DNA of 64,000 nucleotides. It comes from JAUHXS01 sp965213575 (GTDB lineage: Bacteria > Bacteroidota > Bacteroidia > Chitinophagales > JAUHXS01). A program made the position numbers and the translations under genes. Numbering within the stretch: the stretch's first letter is position 1; the number at the start of each line of letters is the position of its first letter. The stretch covers positions 1 to 64,000 of the forward strand of contig CBDBZN010000037.1 of NCBI GenBank assembly GCA_965213575.1, written 5' to 3'. This document shows, one piece after another, positions 36,919 to 46,800 of the stretch. The notes under the pieces are model-generated. The model did not search any database, was not told the DNA's origin, and was given only the letters and a program-made list of their open reading frames with translations.

Positions 36919-37701
36919 ATGAACATAAAAAAAATAACTTTATTGGGAGCGGGAAATGTAGCGTGGCATATAGGAAAAGCGTTTAAACAAAAAGGTTATA
37001 TTTTTAATCAAGTATTCAGTAACCAATTTAAAAATGCTCAGCAGCTATCTGCTGTGTTGAAAGCTGACCCTACCGATGATTTGTCAAAAATCAATCTCAA
37101 TGCTGATATTTATATTCTGGCTTTAAAAGATGATGTGTTAGAAGAAGTAGGCCGAAAACTTAATCTATTTCATAAGTTTGTTGTGCATACGTCGGGTGCT
37201 CAGCGAATGGATATTCTGAGTAATTTATCTACTAAATATGGCGTGCTTTATCCTTTACAAACTTTTACAAAAAATACACCGGTAGATTTTAAAAATGTTC
37301 CCATCCTAATAGATGCTAATGAGATATCTTTGAAAAAAGAATTGGAAGCCCTTGCCCGGACAATAACTGAAAATGTGCAAAAAGTTACAGATAAAGATAG
37401 GTTGGCTTTTCATATAGCTGCTGTTTTTGTTAATAATTTTGCTAATTATCTTTACGGAACTGCTTATAATATATTGAACAGTAATCAGCAGGATTTTAAA
37501 ATGTTACAACCTTTAATTGAAGAGACAGTTCGAAAACTAAAGGAGGCTGACCCTCAAAAAATACAAACAGGCCCTGCAGCGAGGGGAGATATGGAAACCA
37601 TTCAGAAGCATTTAAAATTTTTACAAGATCATAATCCGGAATATGTGCAGATTTATGGTTTGTTATCTGAAAAAATACAAGAATTAAAGAAGAATGAGTA
37701 A
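36919..37701 (+). CDS. Rossmann-fold and DUF2520 domain protein (ProC/F420-oxidoreductase-like)
   Basis: A 260-residue putative NAD(P)-dependent oxidoreductase. The nucleotide-binding loop LLGAGNVAWHIGKAF is near residue 8, followed by ADIYILALKDDVLEEV and VVHTSGAQRMDIL. The C-terminal helical DUF2520 domain starts near 130, with AFHIAAVFVNNFANYLYGTA. The natural substrate is unknown. It overlaps the next gene, a KdsC-like phosphatase, by 8 bases, an arrangement I recall as common in Bacteroidota. Confidence 0.87.
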   Translation: MNIKKITLLGAGNVAWHIGKAFKQKGYIFNQVFSNQFKNAQQLSAVLKADPTDDLSKINLNADIYILALKDDVLEEVGRKLNLFHKFVVHTSGAQRMDILSNLSTKYGVLYPLQTFTKNTPVDFKNVPILIDANEISLKKELEALARTITENVQKVTDKDRLAFHIAAVFVNNFANYLYGTAYNILNSNQQDFKMLQPLIEETVRKLKEADPQKIQTGPAARGDMETIQKHLKFLQDHNPEYVQIYGLLSEKIQELKKNE

Positions 37702-38188
37702 CTACTTAAAAAAATTAAAAGACATTACCACTTTTATATTTGATGTGGATGGAGTAATGACAGATAGTTCGTTGTATTTAATTAATGGAGAGCTTTGCCG
37801 TAAAATGTCCATCCGCGATGGGTATGCTTTAAAAGCTGCTGTAAATAACGGTTATTTGGTAGTGGCTATCACGGGTGGAAAGTTAGTCGATGTAGAAAAG
37901 CGGCTAAAAGACTTAGGCATGCAGCATGTTTATTTAAATTGCCAGAATAAAATTGAAGCTTACGAAGAAATGATTCATAACTATGATCTGAAATCTGAAG
38001 AAGTCATGTATATGGGAGACGATTGGCCGGATTATGAAGTGATGAAAAAAGTTGGACTGCCCTGTTGCCCTGCTGATGCTGTCACTGAGATTAAAGAAAT
38101 TGCTAAATATATATCTCCTAAAACAGGTGGCCAAGGATGCGTACGGGATATTATAGAGCAAGTGATGAAAGTGCAAGGTAAATGGTAG
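37694..38188 (+). CDS. KdsC-like HAD phosphatase
   Basis: A 164-residue HAD hydrolase of the 3-deoxy-D-manno-octulosonate 8-phosphate phosphatase type. The catalytic FDVDGVMTDSSLYL is near residue 14, motif II in VVAITGG, and the metal site in MYMGDDWPDYEVM near 114. It lacks a cap domain, as expected for tetrameric KdsC. Dephosphorylation of KDO-8-P would feed lipopolysaccharide synthesis; a related sugar phosphate is possible. Confidence 0.88.
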   Translation: MSNYLKKLKDITTFIFDVDGVMTDSSLYLINGELCRKMSIRDGYALKAAVNNGYLVVAITGGKLVDVEKRLKDLGMQHVYLNCQNKIEAYEEMIHNYDLKSEEVMYMGDDWPDYEVMKKVGLPCCPADAVTEIKEIAKYISPKTGGQGCVRDIIEQVMKVQGKW

Positions 38189-38197
38189 GGTAACTGG

Positions 38198-38238
38198 AAA
38201 TTAAAAAATTAAAGATTTAAGATTAAAAATTGAAAATT
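38198..38238. repeat. 7-bp-period AAATTAA/AAGATTT array
   Basis: AAATTAA AAAATTA AAGATTT AAGATTA AAAATTG AAAATTT: six units just past the stop of the KdsC-like gene. Confidence 0.6.
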
Positions 38239-38340
38239 TGGCATGTTAAGGATTTGAAGTAAATGAGTGTTAAATTATTATTTAAACAATGATATTAATT
38301 TTACAACTCAATTATAAGAAATGGAAATTCAATATGATTT

Positions 38341-38862
38341 ATGGTAGAAAAAGTAATTTTAGTAGATAAATATAATAAGGAAGTAGGCCAAATGGAGAAG
38401 ATGGAAGCTCATGAAAAAGGGTTGTTGCATCGAGCTTTTTCAGTATTTGTTTTTAATAAACAAGGAGAACTAATGATCCATCAAAGAGCATTTGAAAAAT
38501 ATCACTCCGGAGGCCTGTGGACTAATACTTGTTGTAGCCATCCGCGTGTTAGGGAGTCAGTTTTACAAGCAGCTCATCGACGATTGCAAGAGGAAATGGG
38601 TTTTGATTGTGAACTGGAAGAAAAATTTACTTTCATTTATAAAAAAGAACTGGATAAAGGGCTTACAGAGCATGAATTAGACCATGTAGTAATTGGCATT
38701 AGCGATGTACAGCCTAAGCTGAATGCTGACGAAGTGGCTGCTTGGAAATATATTGCAATTCCTGATTTAGTAAAAGACATCGAACACAACCCTGATCAGT
38801 ATACAGAATGGTTTAAGATTTGTTTGCCTGAAGTGTTGAGCCATTTAGATAGTGGAGAATAA
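38341..38862 (+). CDS. idi: isopentenyl-diphosphate delta-isomerase, type I
   Basis: Interconverts isopentenyl and dimethylallyl diphosphate, the entry to carotenoid and quinone synthesis. It is 173 residues. The family opening ILVDKYNKEVGQMEKMEAH, the GGLWTNTCCSHPR motif with the catalytic Cys near 62, the Nudix helix AAHRRLQEEMGFDC near 80-93, and the metal-binding HELDHVV with a Glu and His pair are all present. It is consistent with the carotenoid genes elsewhere in the window. Confidence 0.94.
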   Translation: MVEKVILVDKYNKEVGQMEKMEAHEKGLLHRAFSVFVFNKQGELMIHQRAFEKYHSGGLWTNTCCSHPRVRESVLQAAHRRLQEEMGFDCELEEKFTFIYKKELDKGLTEHELDHVVIGISDVQPKLNADEVAAWKYIAIPDLVKDIEHNPDQYTEWFKICLPEVLSHLDSGE

Positions 38863-38887
38863 TTAGTATTTTTATGCTAAATCAAAT

Positions 38888-38895
38888 TAATTTTG
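38888..38895 (+). promoter_or_regulatory. -7 box (TAATTTTG) for the exporter operon
   Basis: A TAnnTTTG match 37 bp before the GTG start of the ABC gene; TTAG lies about 22 bp upstream as a poor -33. Confidence 0.4.
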
Positions 38896-38932
38896 CATCA
38901 CAAAGTTTTGGTAATTATAAAAGAATTATTTC

Positions 38933-40642
38933 GTGACTACTAAAATTTCCCCTATACAGAGATTTATCAAGCTGCTCAACTTAGATCGGGAAACGGTTAT
39001 CAATATTAATATATACGCAATATTAAATGGTATCATCACCTTATCGTTGCCCTTAGGTATCCAAGCTATCATAAATTTTATAACTGGCGGGCAATTTGCA
39101 ACTACATGGTATGTATTGGTAATTATTGTCATATTTGGGATATTAATTTCCGGTATTCTGCAAATTTTACAACTGTCATTAGCAGAAGATTTACAACAAA
39201 AAATCTTTGCCAACTCTGCACTTGAATTTACTTATCGTATTCCAAGGCTAAAAAGGGAAGAAATAGAGAGGTTTAACTTACCTGAAATGGTCAATCGCTT
39301 TTTTGATACATTAACACTTCAGAAGGGAATTAGCAAACTCTTATTAGATTTTACCAGATCTTCCTTACAGGTTGTATTTGGCATACTATTACTGTCATTA
39401 TACCATCCGTTTTTCATCGCTTATGGATTAGCATTATTCGTCATTTTATTGATCGCACTCAGATTCACCGGGCCATTAGGATTGCAGTCGAGTATAAAAG
39501 AATCTTCCTATAAATATCAATTAGTCCATTGGCTGGAAGAGCTGGCACGAACATTTGAAGGATTTAAAATGGCCGGAAACGTTGCATTTCCGTTAGAAAG
39601 GTCTAATGGAATTGTAAAGGATTATCTAAAGTACAGAAAAAAGCATTTCAGGGTTTTGGCACTACAATACTTGATTATGGTCTTTTTTAAAGTTTTTATA
39701 ACCGGCGGCCTGCTCATACTTGGCGGAATACTAGTGATCAATAATCAAATGAATATCGGACAATTTGTAGCAGCAGAGGTCATTATTATACTATTGATGA
39801 CATCAATTGAGAAATTGATGTTTAGCTTTGAAACAATATATGATGTATTGACTGCTCTTGAAAAGATCGGATATTTTACAGACTTAACCTTAGAAAAGCA
39901 AGGAGGATTAAGGATTAAGCCGGATGATAAGGGAATAAAAATTAATTTTATTGACTTAACATTTCATAATATTACCGATGAGATCAAGGTAGACAAACTC
40001 AATGCTGCTATTACTTCCGGGGAAAAAATTGCGGTTACCGGCTTCGATAAGTCAGGTACATCACTTTTTTTACATATGGCAGCCGGGTCTTACCGAGATT
40101 TTGAAGGGGTAGTTTCTTACAATAATATTCCCATTGGCAATATTGATATCATGGATTTGAGGCAATATATAGGAGAAAATTTAGGTAGAGATTTAATATT
40201 TGAAGGCACAGTAACAGAAAATATCACCCTTGGCCGAAAACAAATTACTCAAGATGAAATTGAAGAGATGTCCTCCATTATTGGCTTAAGCGCCGACATA
40301 GAAAATTTAAGAGATGGTTATGATGAAGTGCTCAGGTCAGGAGGGAAATATTTACCGGAGACAGTCCCTTTAAAGCTTTTATTGGTTAGAGCACTTATAC
40401 ACAAGCCTAAGCTGATCGTTCTTAAAGATAATTTTGACATGTTGGATAATGAAACTATTGATGGCTTATTTGAATACCTGTTATCCGCAAAAACAGAAGC
40501 AACCGTAATCATTGCGACTAGAAAAAGAAAATATTTAAAACTCATTGATAATATCATATGGATGCAAGATGGAAAAGTAAGAAAAAAAGGAGCTTACAAA
40601 GAGCTTCTACTGGAAGATGATTTCACATTCATGGTAAAGTAG
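38933..40642 (+). CDS. ABC exporter subunit with eroded nucleotide-binding domain
   Basis: A 569-residue half-transporter: a type I exporter membrane domain (about 1-320, five or six helices, LSLAEDLQQKIFANSALEF and NQMNIGQFVAAEVIII) followed by an ABC-like domain. Start is GTG 38933. The ATPase motifs are all altered: Walker A is GFDKSGTS near 370 (no Lys in the usual place), the signature region is RSGGKYLP near 467, Walker B is LIVLKDN near 493 (Lys for Asp, Asp for the catalytic Glu), and the switch position reads IATRKRK (Arg for His). The frame is otherwise intact. It is the first gene of an exporter operon with HlyD and TolC proteins. There is no C39 peptidase domain. Confidence 0.85.
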   Translation: MTTKISPIQRFIKLLNLDRETVININIYAILNGIITLSLPLGIQAIINFITGGQFATTWYVLVIIVIFGILISGILQILQLSLAEDLQQKIFANSALEFTYRIPRLKREEIERFNLPEMVNRFFDTLTLQKGISKLLLDFTRSSLQVVFGILLLSLYHPFFIAYGLALFVILLIALRFTGPLGLQSSIKESSYKYQLVHWLEELARTFEGFKMAGNVAFPLERSNGIVKDYLKYRKKHFRVLALQYLIMVFFKVFITGGLLILGGILVINNQMNIGQFVAAEVIIILLMTSIEKLMFSFETIYDVLTALEKIGYFTDLTLEKQGGLRIKPDDKGIKINFIDLTFHNITDEIKVDKLNAAITSGEKIAVTGFDKSGTSLFLHMAAGSYRDFEGVVSYNNIPIGNIDIMDLRQYIGENLGRDLIFEGTVTENITLGRKQITQDEIEEMSSIIGLSADIENLRDGYDEVLRSGGKYLPETVPLKLLLVRALIHKPKLIVLKDNFDMLDNETIDGLFEYLLSAKTEATVIIATRKRKYLKLIDNIIWMQDGKVRKKGAYKELLLEDDFTFMVK

Positions 40643-40649
40643 TGCTAGT

Positions 40650-42020
40650 ATGTTAGGGATATCTTCAAATAAAATAAAAGCAAATATTTCACCCGAAGTA
40701 TTCGATGCTGTTAAGATGATCAGGAAGACCAGAACAGGAAAAATTCTTGTTCGTAGTATTGTTTTCTTATCAATTTCCGTGTTCATCTTAATGCTTTTAC
40801 CTTGGACGCAGAATGTTCGAGCACGGGGCACTGTAACTACGCTCAATCCGGAACAAAGAGTGCAAACTATACACTCTATTATAGCAGGTAGAATTGAAAA
40901 ATGGTTTGTTAGAGAAGGCAGTTATGTATCTAAGGGAGACACGATATTATTTATCTCTGAAATTAAAGATGAATACTTTGATCCAAATTTGCTATCGAAT
41001 ACTGAGCAGCAAATAAAGGCTAAAGAACTTTCTGTTAATTCTTACATGGAAAAAGTGAAGTCGTTAGATAGTCAAGTTGATGCTTTATTAAGAACTAAAA
41101 AGTTAAAAGCTGAACAAGCTGATAATTATATATTGCAAGCACACCTACAGATGAAATCAGACAGTATTGAATTGGAAGCAGCCAAAACTAATCTTATAAT
41201 TGCCAACAGGCAGTATGAAAGGATCGAGCAATTGCATAAGGAAGGATTAAAGTCTTTATCAGATTTAGAAGAAAAAAGGCTGAAATTACAAGAGGCACAA
41301 GCGAAAAGAATAAATGCAGATAATAAGTTATTAAGCAGTAGAAACAAGCTGATAAATGCCCAAGTAGAATTGAGTTCAGTTGAAAATCAGTACCGAGATA
41401 AATTGGCAAAAGCTGAATCAGAAAAATATACTGCACTTTCCAGTATGTATGATGCTGAGGCAGTTGTTACTAAAATGCAAAATCAGTACATGAATTACTC
41501 AGTACGAAAAGGCTTATACTATATAACAGCCCCTCAAAGTGGTTACATTACTAAAACCTTTGTGTCCGGTATAGGAGAAACGGTAAAAGAAGGACAGGAC
41601 TTAATTACTATAGTGCCTTCTGAATATGAATTAGCTGTTGCCATGTTTATCCGCCCTATGGACATTCCGTTGATAAACAAAGGGCAAGAAGTTCGTTTTT
41701 TGTTCGATGGCTGGCCTGCTGTCGCTTTTGCCGGCTGGCCTGACTTATCGTTTGGTACATTTGGAGGAAAAGTCGTTGCGATAGATAATGTTACTAGTGA
41801 AAATGGGAACTATCGGGTTATCGTAACTCCTGATCCGGATGATCCTAAAAAATGGCCTAAAGGATTAAGATTAGGGTCAGGTGCAATAGGCATGGCATTA
41901 TTAGATGATGTAACTATTTGGTATGAGCTATGGAGAAACCTCAATGGCTTCCCTCCTAATTTTTACGACCCGGAAACGTCTAAAAGTGAATATAAAATAG
42001 ATAAAAAGGAGAAAGAATGA
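40650..42020 (+). CDS. HlyD-family periplasmic adaptor protein
   Basis: Membrane fusion protein of 456 residues bridging the ABC subunit to the outer-membrane channel. A single membrane segment lies near 34-52 (SIVFLSISVFILMLLPW). A biotinyl-lipoyl half-motif IAGRIEKWFVREGSYVSKGDTI is near 78. A long coiled coil of alternating charged residues runs about 110-280, and the second lipoyl half ITAPQSGYITKTFVSGIGETV is near 290. The barrel part contains an unusual LFDGWPAVAFAGWPDLSFGT stretch. It starts 7 bases after the ABC stop and overlaps the TolC gene by four bases. Confidence 0.9.
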   Translation: MLGISSNKIKANISPEVFDAVKMIRKTRTGKILVRSIVFLSISVFILMLLPWTQNVRARGTVTTLNPEQRVQTIHSIIAGRIEKWFVREGSYVSKGDTILFISEIKDEYFDPNLLSNTEQQIKAKELSVNSYMEKVKSLDSQVDALLRTKKLKAEQADNYILQAHLQMKSDSIELEAAKTNLIIANRQYERIEQLHKEGLKSLSDLEEKRLKLQEAQAKRINADNKLLSSRNKLINAQVELSSVENQYRDKLAKAESEKYTALSSMYDAEAVVTKMQNQYMNYSVRKGLYYITAPQSGYITKTFVSGIGETVKEGQDLITIVPSEYELAVAMFIRPMDIPLINKGQEVRFLFDGWPAVAFAGWPDLSFGTFGGKVVAIDNVTSENGNYRVIVTPDPDDPKKWPKGLRLGSGAIGMALLDDVTIWYELWRNLNGFPPNFYDPETSKSEYKIDKKEKE

Positions 42021-43435
42021 TTCGTGCTTTTTTCTTAATTGTTTTTTATATTTTCTCCATACTTTTTGTAGGCGCTGATACGATTAAGGTGCTATCTGAA
42101 GAACAGTTTTTATTTTTAGTAAAAAATCATCATCCGGTTGCTCAGCAAGCTGCCATTGTCGAGGAAAAAGGAGAGAGAAATGTTCAACAAGCCAGAGGTA
42201 GCTTTGATCCATCCATCTATACAAAATTTAAAGAAAAAGAATTTGCTAATAAAGAATATTTCAATTTGCTCGATGTTGGATTAAAAATTCCAACTTGGTA
42301 TGGTGTAGAAGCGAATGCAGGGTTTGAACAAAACAAAGGAGTTTTTTTAAATCCTGAGAATAGCACTCCAGAAAACGGATTATGGTATGCAGGGGTATCA
42401 TTGCCTATAGGTAATGGGCTTTTCATAGACAAGAGAAGAGCAATATTGAGAAAAGCACAACTGTATAATCAAGCTTCCAGTGCTGAAAGGGCTAATATGA
42501 TTAATAACCTATATTTTGAAGCACTTAAAAAATATTGGAAATGGGTAGAAGTATGGAATGAGTACGAAGTGTATAAGGAATCAGTTGAGCTTGCCAGAAT
42601 TCGATTAAATGGTGTCGTAATAATGCATGAACTCGGCGATAAGCCTTCCATTGATACTTTAGAGGCATATATTCAGCTGCAAACAAGATTGGTAAGTAGA
42701 AATGAGTATTTATTGTTGTATAAACAAGCAACATTGGAATTATCTAATTACTTGTGGTATGAGAATTACATTCCTTTAGAAATTACAGATAGCTTAAAAC
42801 CTCCCGAATTTAGAACGCTTGATACAAAACAAGTCATTAGCATGGATTCCTTAAATTATTATCTAAACAACATTGAAGCCGTGCATCCTGAAATGCAGAT
42901 TTACGATTTTAAATTATCAGCTGCCAGGATAGAAGAACGTTTAGGGTTAGAAAATCTTAAACCAAGATTGAATTTTAATTATAATGTTTTAAGTGAATCT
43001 ACCAGAGAAGAAAATTTTGAAGGATTTTTTGAAAATAATTATAAATGGGGCTTAGAATTTGAAGTGCCCATTTTCTTACGGCAAGGAAGAGGAAATCTAC
43101 AATTAACCAGATTAGAAATACGAGATATTGAGTTAAATACTTCTCAAAAACTGCTTTCTTTACAAAATAAGGTGCGTTCTTACTATAACGAACATATAAC
43201 ATTGGAACAGCAAATAGAACTATATTCAGCTATTGTATACAATTATTCTACCTTACTAGAAGGCGAAAAAAGGAAATTTTTTGGAGGAGAAAGCTCTTTG
43301 TTTCTTATTAACTCACGGGAAAAAAATCTTATCAGTGCCCAATTAAAGGAAATAGAATTAACTACAAAATACTTTCAGGCCCGTGCCGGTGTGTTGTGGG
43401 CTGCAGGACAGTTATATATTGATCCTTTGTGGTAG
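42017..43435 (+). CDS. TolC-family outer-membrane efflux protein
   Basis: Trimeric outer-membrane channel component, 472 residues. Signal peptide at residues 1-20; two related halves of long amphipathic helices and short strands, with NGLFIDKRRAILRKAQLYN and GRGNLQLTRLEIRDIELNTS in equivalent positions. It overlaps the HlyD gene (ATGA). The exported substrate of the three-gene system is unknown; no toxin, bacteriocin or small precursor gene is visible beside it. Confidence 0.9.
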   Translation: MIRAFFLIVFYIFSILFVGADTIKVLSEEQFLFLVKNHHPVAQQAAIVEEKGERNVQQARGSFDPSIYTKFKEKEFANKEYFNLLDVGLKIPTWYGVEANAGFEQNKGVFLNPENSTPENGLWYAGVSLPIGNGLFIDKRRAILRKAQLYNQASSAERANMINNLYFEALKKYWKWVEVWNEYEVYKESVELARIRLNGVVIMHELGDKPSIDTLEAYIQLQTRLVSRNEYLLLYKQATLELSNYLWYENYIPLEITDSLKPPEFRTLDTKQVISMDSLNYYLNNIEAVHPEMQIYDFKLSAARIEERLGLENLKPRLNFNYNVLSESTREENFEGFFENNYKWGLEFEVPIFLRQGRGNLQLTRLEIRDIELNTSQKLLSLQNKVRSYYNEHITLEQQIELYSAIVYNYSTLLEGEKRKFFGGESSLFLINSREKNLISAQLKEIELTTKYFQARAGVLWAAGQLYIDPLW

Positions 43436-43466
43436 AGTAAAAATATAATCAAGCGAATATATTCAA

Positions 43467-44336
43467 CTACTCAGGTAATAATATTGTAGCATCAATATAA
43501 TGTGCATTAAAAAATCCAAAACCACCAATTATATTTGTAGGACGATTAATGGGTTCTCCCGCTAAGCTCGCCACTAAACCTCCTGATTTTTCTCTAGCAA
43601 CAAGATAGTAATAATAACCTTTGCTGATGTTTGAAAGTGTTACAGTAATTGTGTCCCTTGGCGAAAAATCAAATGAAAGAAGCATACTATCACTTATATT
43701 TGCATGGTCATAATCTTCATCACTAAATATAACTGATTGGACAGTCAGATTATTAAATAGGGGATTGAAATTTGCTAGTGTAGCGTCTAGGTTTGATGTA
43801 TTGTAATAATTAACCAAATAATAATTATTTTCTGGTGGATCAATGAAATTAATTGTAGCGATTACTAAACTATCTGTCAAATCAGTAAAAAATATAGAAG
43901 ATGAAACTGAATCTAAATTTACAGTGGGAAGTAGTTGAGTTGTTGCACTTATTGATCTTCCTGTAGCGGAATCATATACATCTAAAGTATAATAATTATC
44001 AATAGTTTGCAATGTGCTTAAGCTGGCGTATAGACCAGGTTGTACTTTGAATAAAGTGTCAGTTTTACCAGAATAAGAAACTGTTACTCGAGCCCTATTT
44101 ACAGCTATTGAATTTAAAAAGTCTTCACTGGCTGTATCCTCACCGTTTGCTTCCAAAGCACTAAAGCTTTCGGTTACTGTAACCAACATAATTTGCTCAG
44201 GAATTAATAAATTGGATATTACAAGTTTTGGCTCATGCTCTTCTAAATCAATATCTAAAGGTTTTGTTCTGCAACTACATAGGATAGCAGTTAAAACTAT
44301 TATTAAAAAAGAATACTTACATAATTTGTTTCTCAT
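43467..44336 (-). CDS. DUF4249 family lipoprotein
   Basis: A 289-residue exported protein with a lipobox-like leader (LTAILCSCRTKP; the lipidated Cys is probably one of the two near residues 20-22). The DUF4249 pattern follows: PKLVISNLLIPEQIMLVTVTES, RARVTVSYSGKTDTL, YTLDVYDSATGRSISATTQL, and a C-terminal strand ending in the barrel-like HYIDATILLPE. DUF4249 genes regularly sit just after a TonB receptor, as here with an 8-base gap, suggesting an outer-surface partner in uptake or binding of an unknown ligand. Confidence 0.85.
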   Translation of the reverse strand: MRNKLCKYSFLIIVLTAILCSCRTKPLDIDLEEHEPKLVISNLLIPEQIMLVTVTESFSALEANGEDTASEDFLNSIAVNRARVTVSYSGKTDTLFKVQPGLYASLSTLQTIDNYYTLDVYDSATGRSISATTQLLPTVNLDSVSSSIFFTDLTDSLVIATINFIDPPENNYYLVNYYNTSNLDATLANFNPLFNNLTVQSVIFSDEDYDHANISDSMLLSFDFSPRDTITVTLSNISKGYYYYLVAREKSGGLVASLAGEPINRPTNIIGGFGFFNAHYIDATILLPE

Positions 44337-44344
44337 AAGTTACT

Positions 44345-46639
44345 TTAAAATTGAAAGTTCCAGCCTACAGAGAATATAAAACCAAATAGCCCCGGCTGAT
44401 CATATTTATAACTCCCTAAACCATTTGGGGTTATTCTAACTTGATATGGTTGTGCTCTATTGTACACATTATAACCTCCGATATGCCATTCACTTTTAAA
44501 GCGTTTTGTTTTAGAATTATTTCTATTTGGATTTATAACAAAGTTGGCATCAAGTCTATGGGAAGGAGAAAGTTGGACTGAATTTCTTTCTGTATAAATT
44601 GGAACTATTTCGAGGTTTGTAGTACTTGGATTTGGAGCAAAATAGCTTCCTGTTTGAGCGGTAAATCTTGAACCCGTCGAATATACCCAAACCAAAGAAA
44701 AATCAAGCCATTTTGTAATATGTGTGTTTGTTACGAATGAGAAATCATGTCTTCGATCATACTTAGCAAAGTAACGATTTCCTTTATTAAGGTCGTCAAA
44801 ATCTCTTGTGCTCCATGATAAAGTATAGCCTATCCATCCACTTATTCTTCCTTCATCACTTTTTAATAAAAACTCAAAGCCATATGCATCGCCCGTTCCG
44901 GTAACTAATTGATCCTCAAAATTATTATTAAGAATTAAGTTAGCTCCTTCTTCATATTCAATCAAATTGTACATCCATTTGTAATAAGTTTCAGCAGTTA
45001 TTGATAAATTAACACTTGATAATAACCTTGTATAACCAAAAGCAATCTGATCAGATTTTTGTGGCTTGACATTTTTTGTAACAGGATACCATAGGTCAGT
45101 TGGAAGCGCCACCGATGAATTCGAGACACGATGCATATATTGCTTCATTCGAGAATAGCTTAATTTAATCGAGCTTTTAGGGTTCAGTTTATATCGTGTG
45201 GCTACCCTAGGTTCTAATCCCGTGTAAAACACACTATCTGCTAGAGCTCCTGAGGCTCTTAACCCAACTGCCAATTTAAATTTAGGATTAATTTCAATCT
45301 CATCTTGAACATATAATGCTAATTCCTGATTATCAATTCGATCACCTTTTTGAGATCTGATAACTTCAGTAATTTCTCCGGTTGTATTAATAATATTAGG
45401 CCTAAATTGATGATTGATTATTGCTCCACCAAATTTTATATGGTGCTGGTTATTTAAATAGTAATCAAAATCTGCTTTCAATCCAAGATCGTTAATTTTA
45501 GATTGTACAAGGACAGAATTTCCTAAAAACTCTCCCTCAATATCGTAGCGAAATCGAGTAGAGATAAATGATATGTTTGAAAAAAGTTTTGCGTTATATA
45601 TATGATTCCACCTAATAGTAGAAGTAAGATTGCCTAGACTGAACCCAAAGCCTAAGTTTTGCCCCTCCTCTAAAGATAGCCCTGATGTATCTGAATCATC
45701 AAAAACCAAAACATCCTTACCTAAGTAGGCACTTGCAAATATTCTATCTTTTGGAGAAATTTTATAATTCAGCTTGGCGTTAAAATCGTAAAAATAATAC
45801 GGAATATCAGATATTACATTAATATATGTTCTTCTTCCTGATATTAAAAAAGACATTTTATCATTAATTATAGGTCCTTCAAGCGTTAACCTAGATGAAA
45901 TTAACCCAATTCCACCTTCGCCATGAAACTTTTTAATATTTCCTTCTTTCATTTTGATGTCTAAAACTGAAGATAGTCTTCCCCCATACTCAGCAGGAAA
46001 ACTTCCTTTTAGGATAGTAATATCTTTTAAAGCATCAGGATTAAAGACAGAGAAAAAACCAAATAAATGAGCTATGTTGTATACTACAGCTTCGTCTAAC
46101 AATATGAGGTTTTGATCTGCATCCCCTCCTCTTACAAATAATGATGTAGTACCTTCTCCACCTCTAGAGATACCGGGTAAAAGCTGAGCTACTTTTATAA
46201 TATCTGTTTCTCCTCCGATAGTAGGCAATGTTTTTATATTTTTTATTGATAGATTAATTGAACTCATCTGCGGATCATCCACTTCACTACTTATTTTATC
46301 TGCAGAAACTATAACGTCATTAAGTAAAAAGCTGATTTCTGTTAGTGATACATTAAGTGTAATATTTTCATTGTTTAAAATTATCGTATCGTTATATGAC
46401 TCATAACCTGTAAAACTTATTGAAACATCATGAGTGTCTGAAGGCAAGGTGAGTGAGAAGAAACCATATTGATTGGAGGTAGTTCCTTTTTTTAGCGTTT
46501 TGCTATAAATAGTTGCACCAAATATAGATTCACCACTATTATCATCTGTAATGTAGCCACTGATAGTTGCTTCATTTGCAGATGTGAGAAACGAAATTAA
46601 AACAAAAAAAATCAGGAAAAATTTATCAGTATGGCGCAT
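44345..46639 (-). CDS. TonB-dependent receptor with N-terminal carboxypeptidase-like domain
   Basis: An outer-membrane receptor of about 764 residues. From ATG 46639 there is a signal peptide (MRHTDKFFLIFFVLISFLT), then a carboxypeptidase-regulatory-like domain (ATISGYITDDNSGESIFGAT, YGFFSLTLPS), a plug (LLPGISRGGEGTTSLFVRGG and DITILKGSFPAEYGGRLSSV) and a barrel ending FIFSVGWNFQF. The frame opens at 46660, but the downstream ATG gives a cleaner signal peptide. Paired with the DUF4249 gene. There is no SusD homolog. Substrate unknown. Confidence 0.92.
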   Translation of the reverse strand: MRHTDKFFLIFFVLISFLTSANEATISGYITDDNSGESIFGATIYSKTLKKGTTSNQYGFFSLTLPSDTHDVSISFTGYESYNDTIILNNENITLNVSLTEISFLLNDVIVSADKISSEVDDPQMSSINLSIKNIKTLPTIGGETDIIKVAQLLPGISRGGEGTTSLFVRGGDADQNLILLDEAVVYNIAHLFGFFSVFNPDALKDITILKGSFPAEYGGRLSSVLDIKMKEGNIKKFHGEGGIGLISSRLTLEGPIINDKMSFLISGRRTYINVISDIPYYFYDFNAKLNYKISPKDRIFASAYLGKDVLVFDDSDTSGLSLEEGQNLGFGFSLGNLTSTIRWNHIYNAKLFSNISFISTRFRYDIEGEFLGNSVLVQSKINDLGLKADFDYYLNNQHHIKFGGAIINHQFRPNIINTTGEITEVIRSQKGDRIDNQELALYVQDEIEINPKFKLAVGLRASGALADSVFYTGLEPRVATRYKLNPKSSIKLSYSRMKQYMHRVSNSSVALPTDLWYPVTKNVKPQKSDQIAFGYTRLLSSVNLSITAETYYKWMYNLIEYEEGANLILNNNFEDQLVTGTGDAYGFEFLLKSDEGRISGWIGYTLSWSTRDFDDLNKGNRYFAKYDRRHDFSFVTNTHITKWLDFSLVWVYSTGSRFTAQTGSYFAPNPSTTNLEIVPIYTERNSVQLSPSHRLDANFVINPNRNNSKTKRFKSEWHIGGYNVYNRAQPYQVRITPNGLGSYKYDQPGLFGFIFSVGWNFQF

Positions 46640-46752
46640 ATAAATAAAACTAAGTGACAATATTACATAATATTTTCATTATTAGAATGAATTGACACTT
46701 CATTAACACTCTTTAACATTGTTTCACCATAAAGTAGTTTATTCATATTATA

Positions 46753-46760
46753 TAACTTTG
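46753..46760 (+). promoter_or_regulatory. -7 box (TAACTTTG) for the DUF6435-phrB pair
   Basis: A perfect TAnnTTTG octamer 40 bp before the small gene at 46801. Confidence 0.45.
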
Positions 46761-46800
46761 GTATAATCATTGATAAACTTTTTGATATAATATTTTAATC

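Noticed and set aside
38933..40642. Complete toxin or bacteriocin secretion locus around the ABC-HlyD-TolC genes
   Set aside because: There is no C39 peptidase domain and no double-glycine leader peptide or RTX-type substrate gene nearby.
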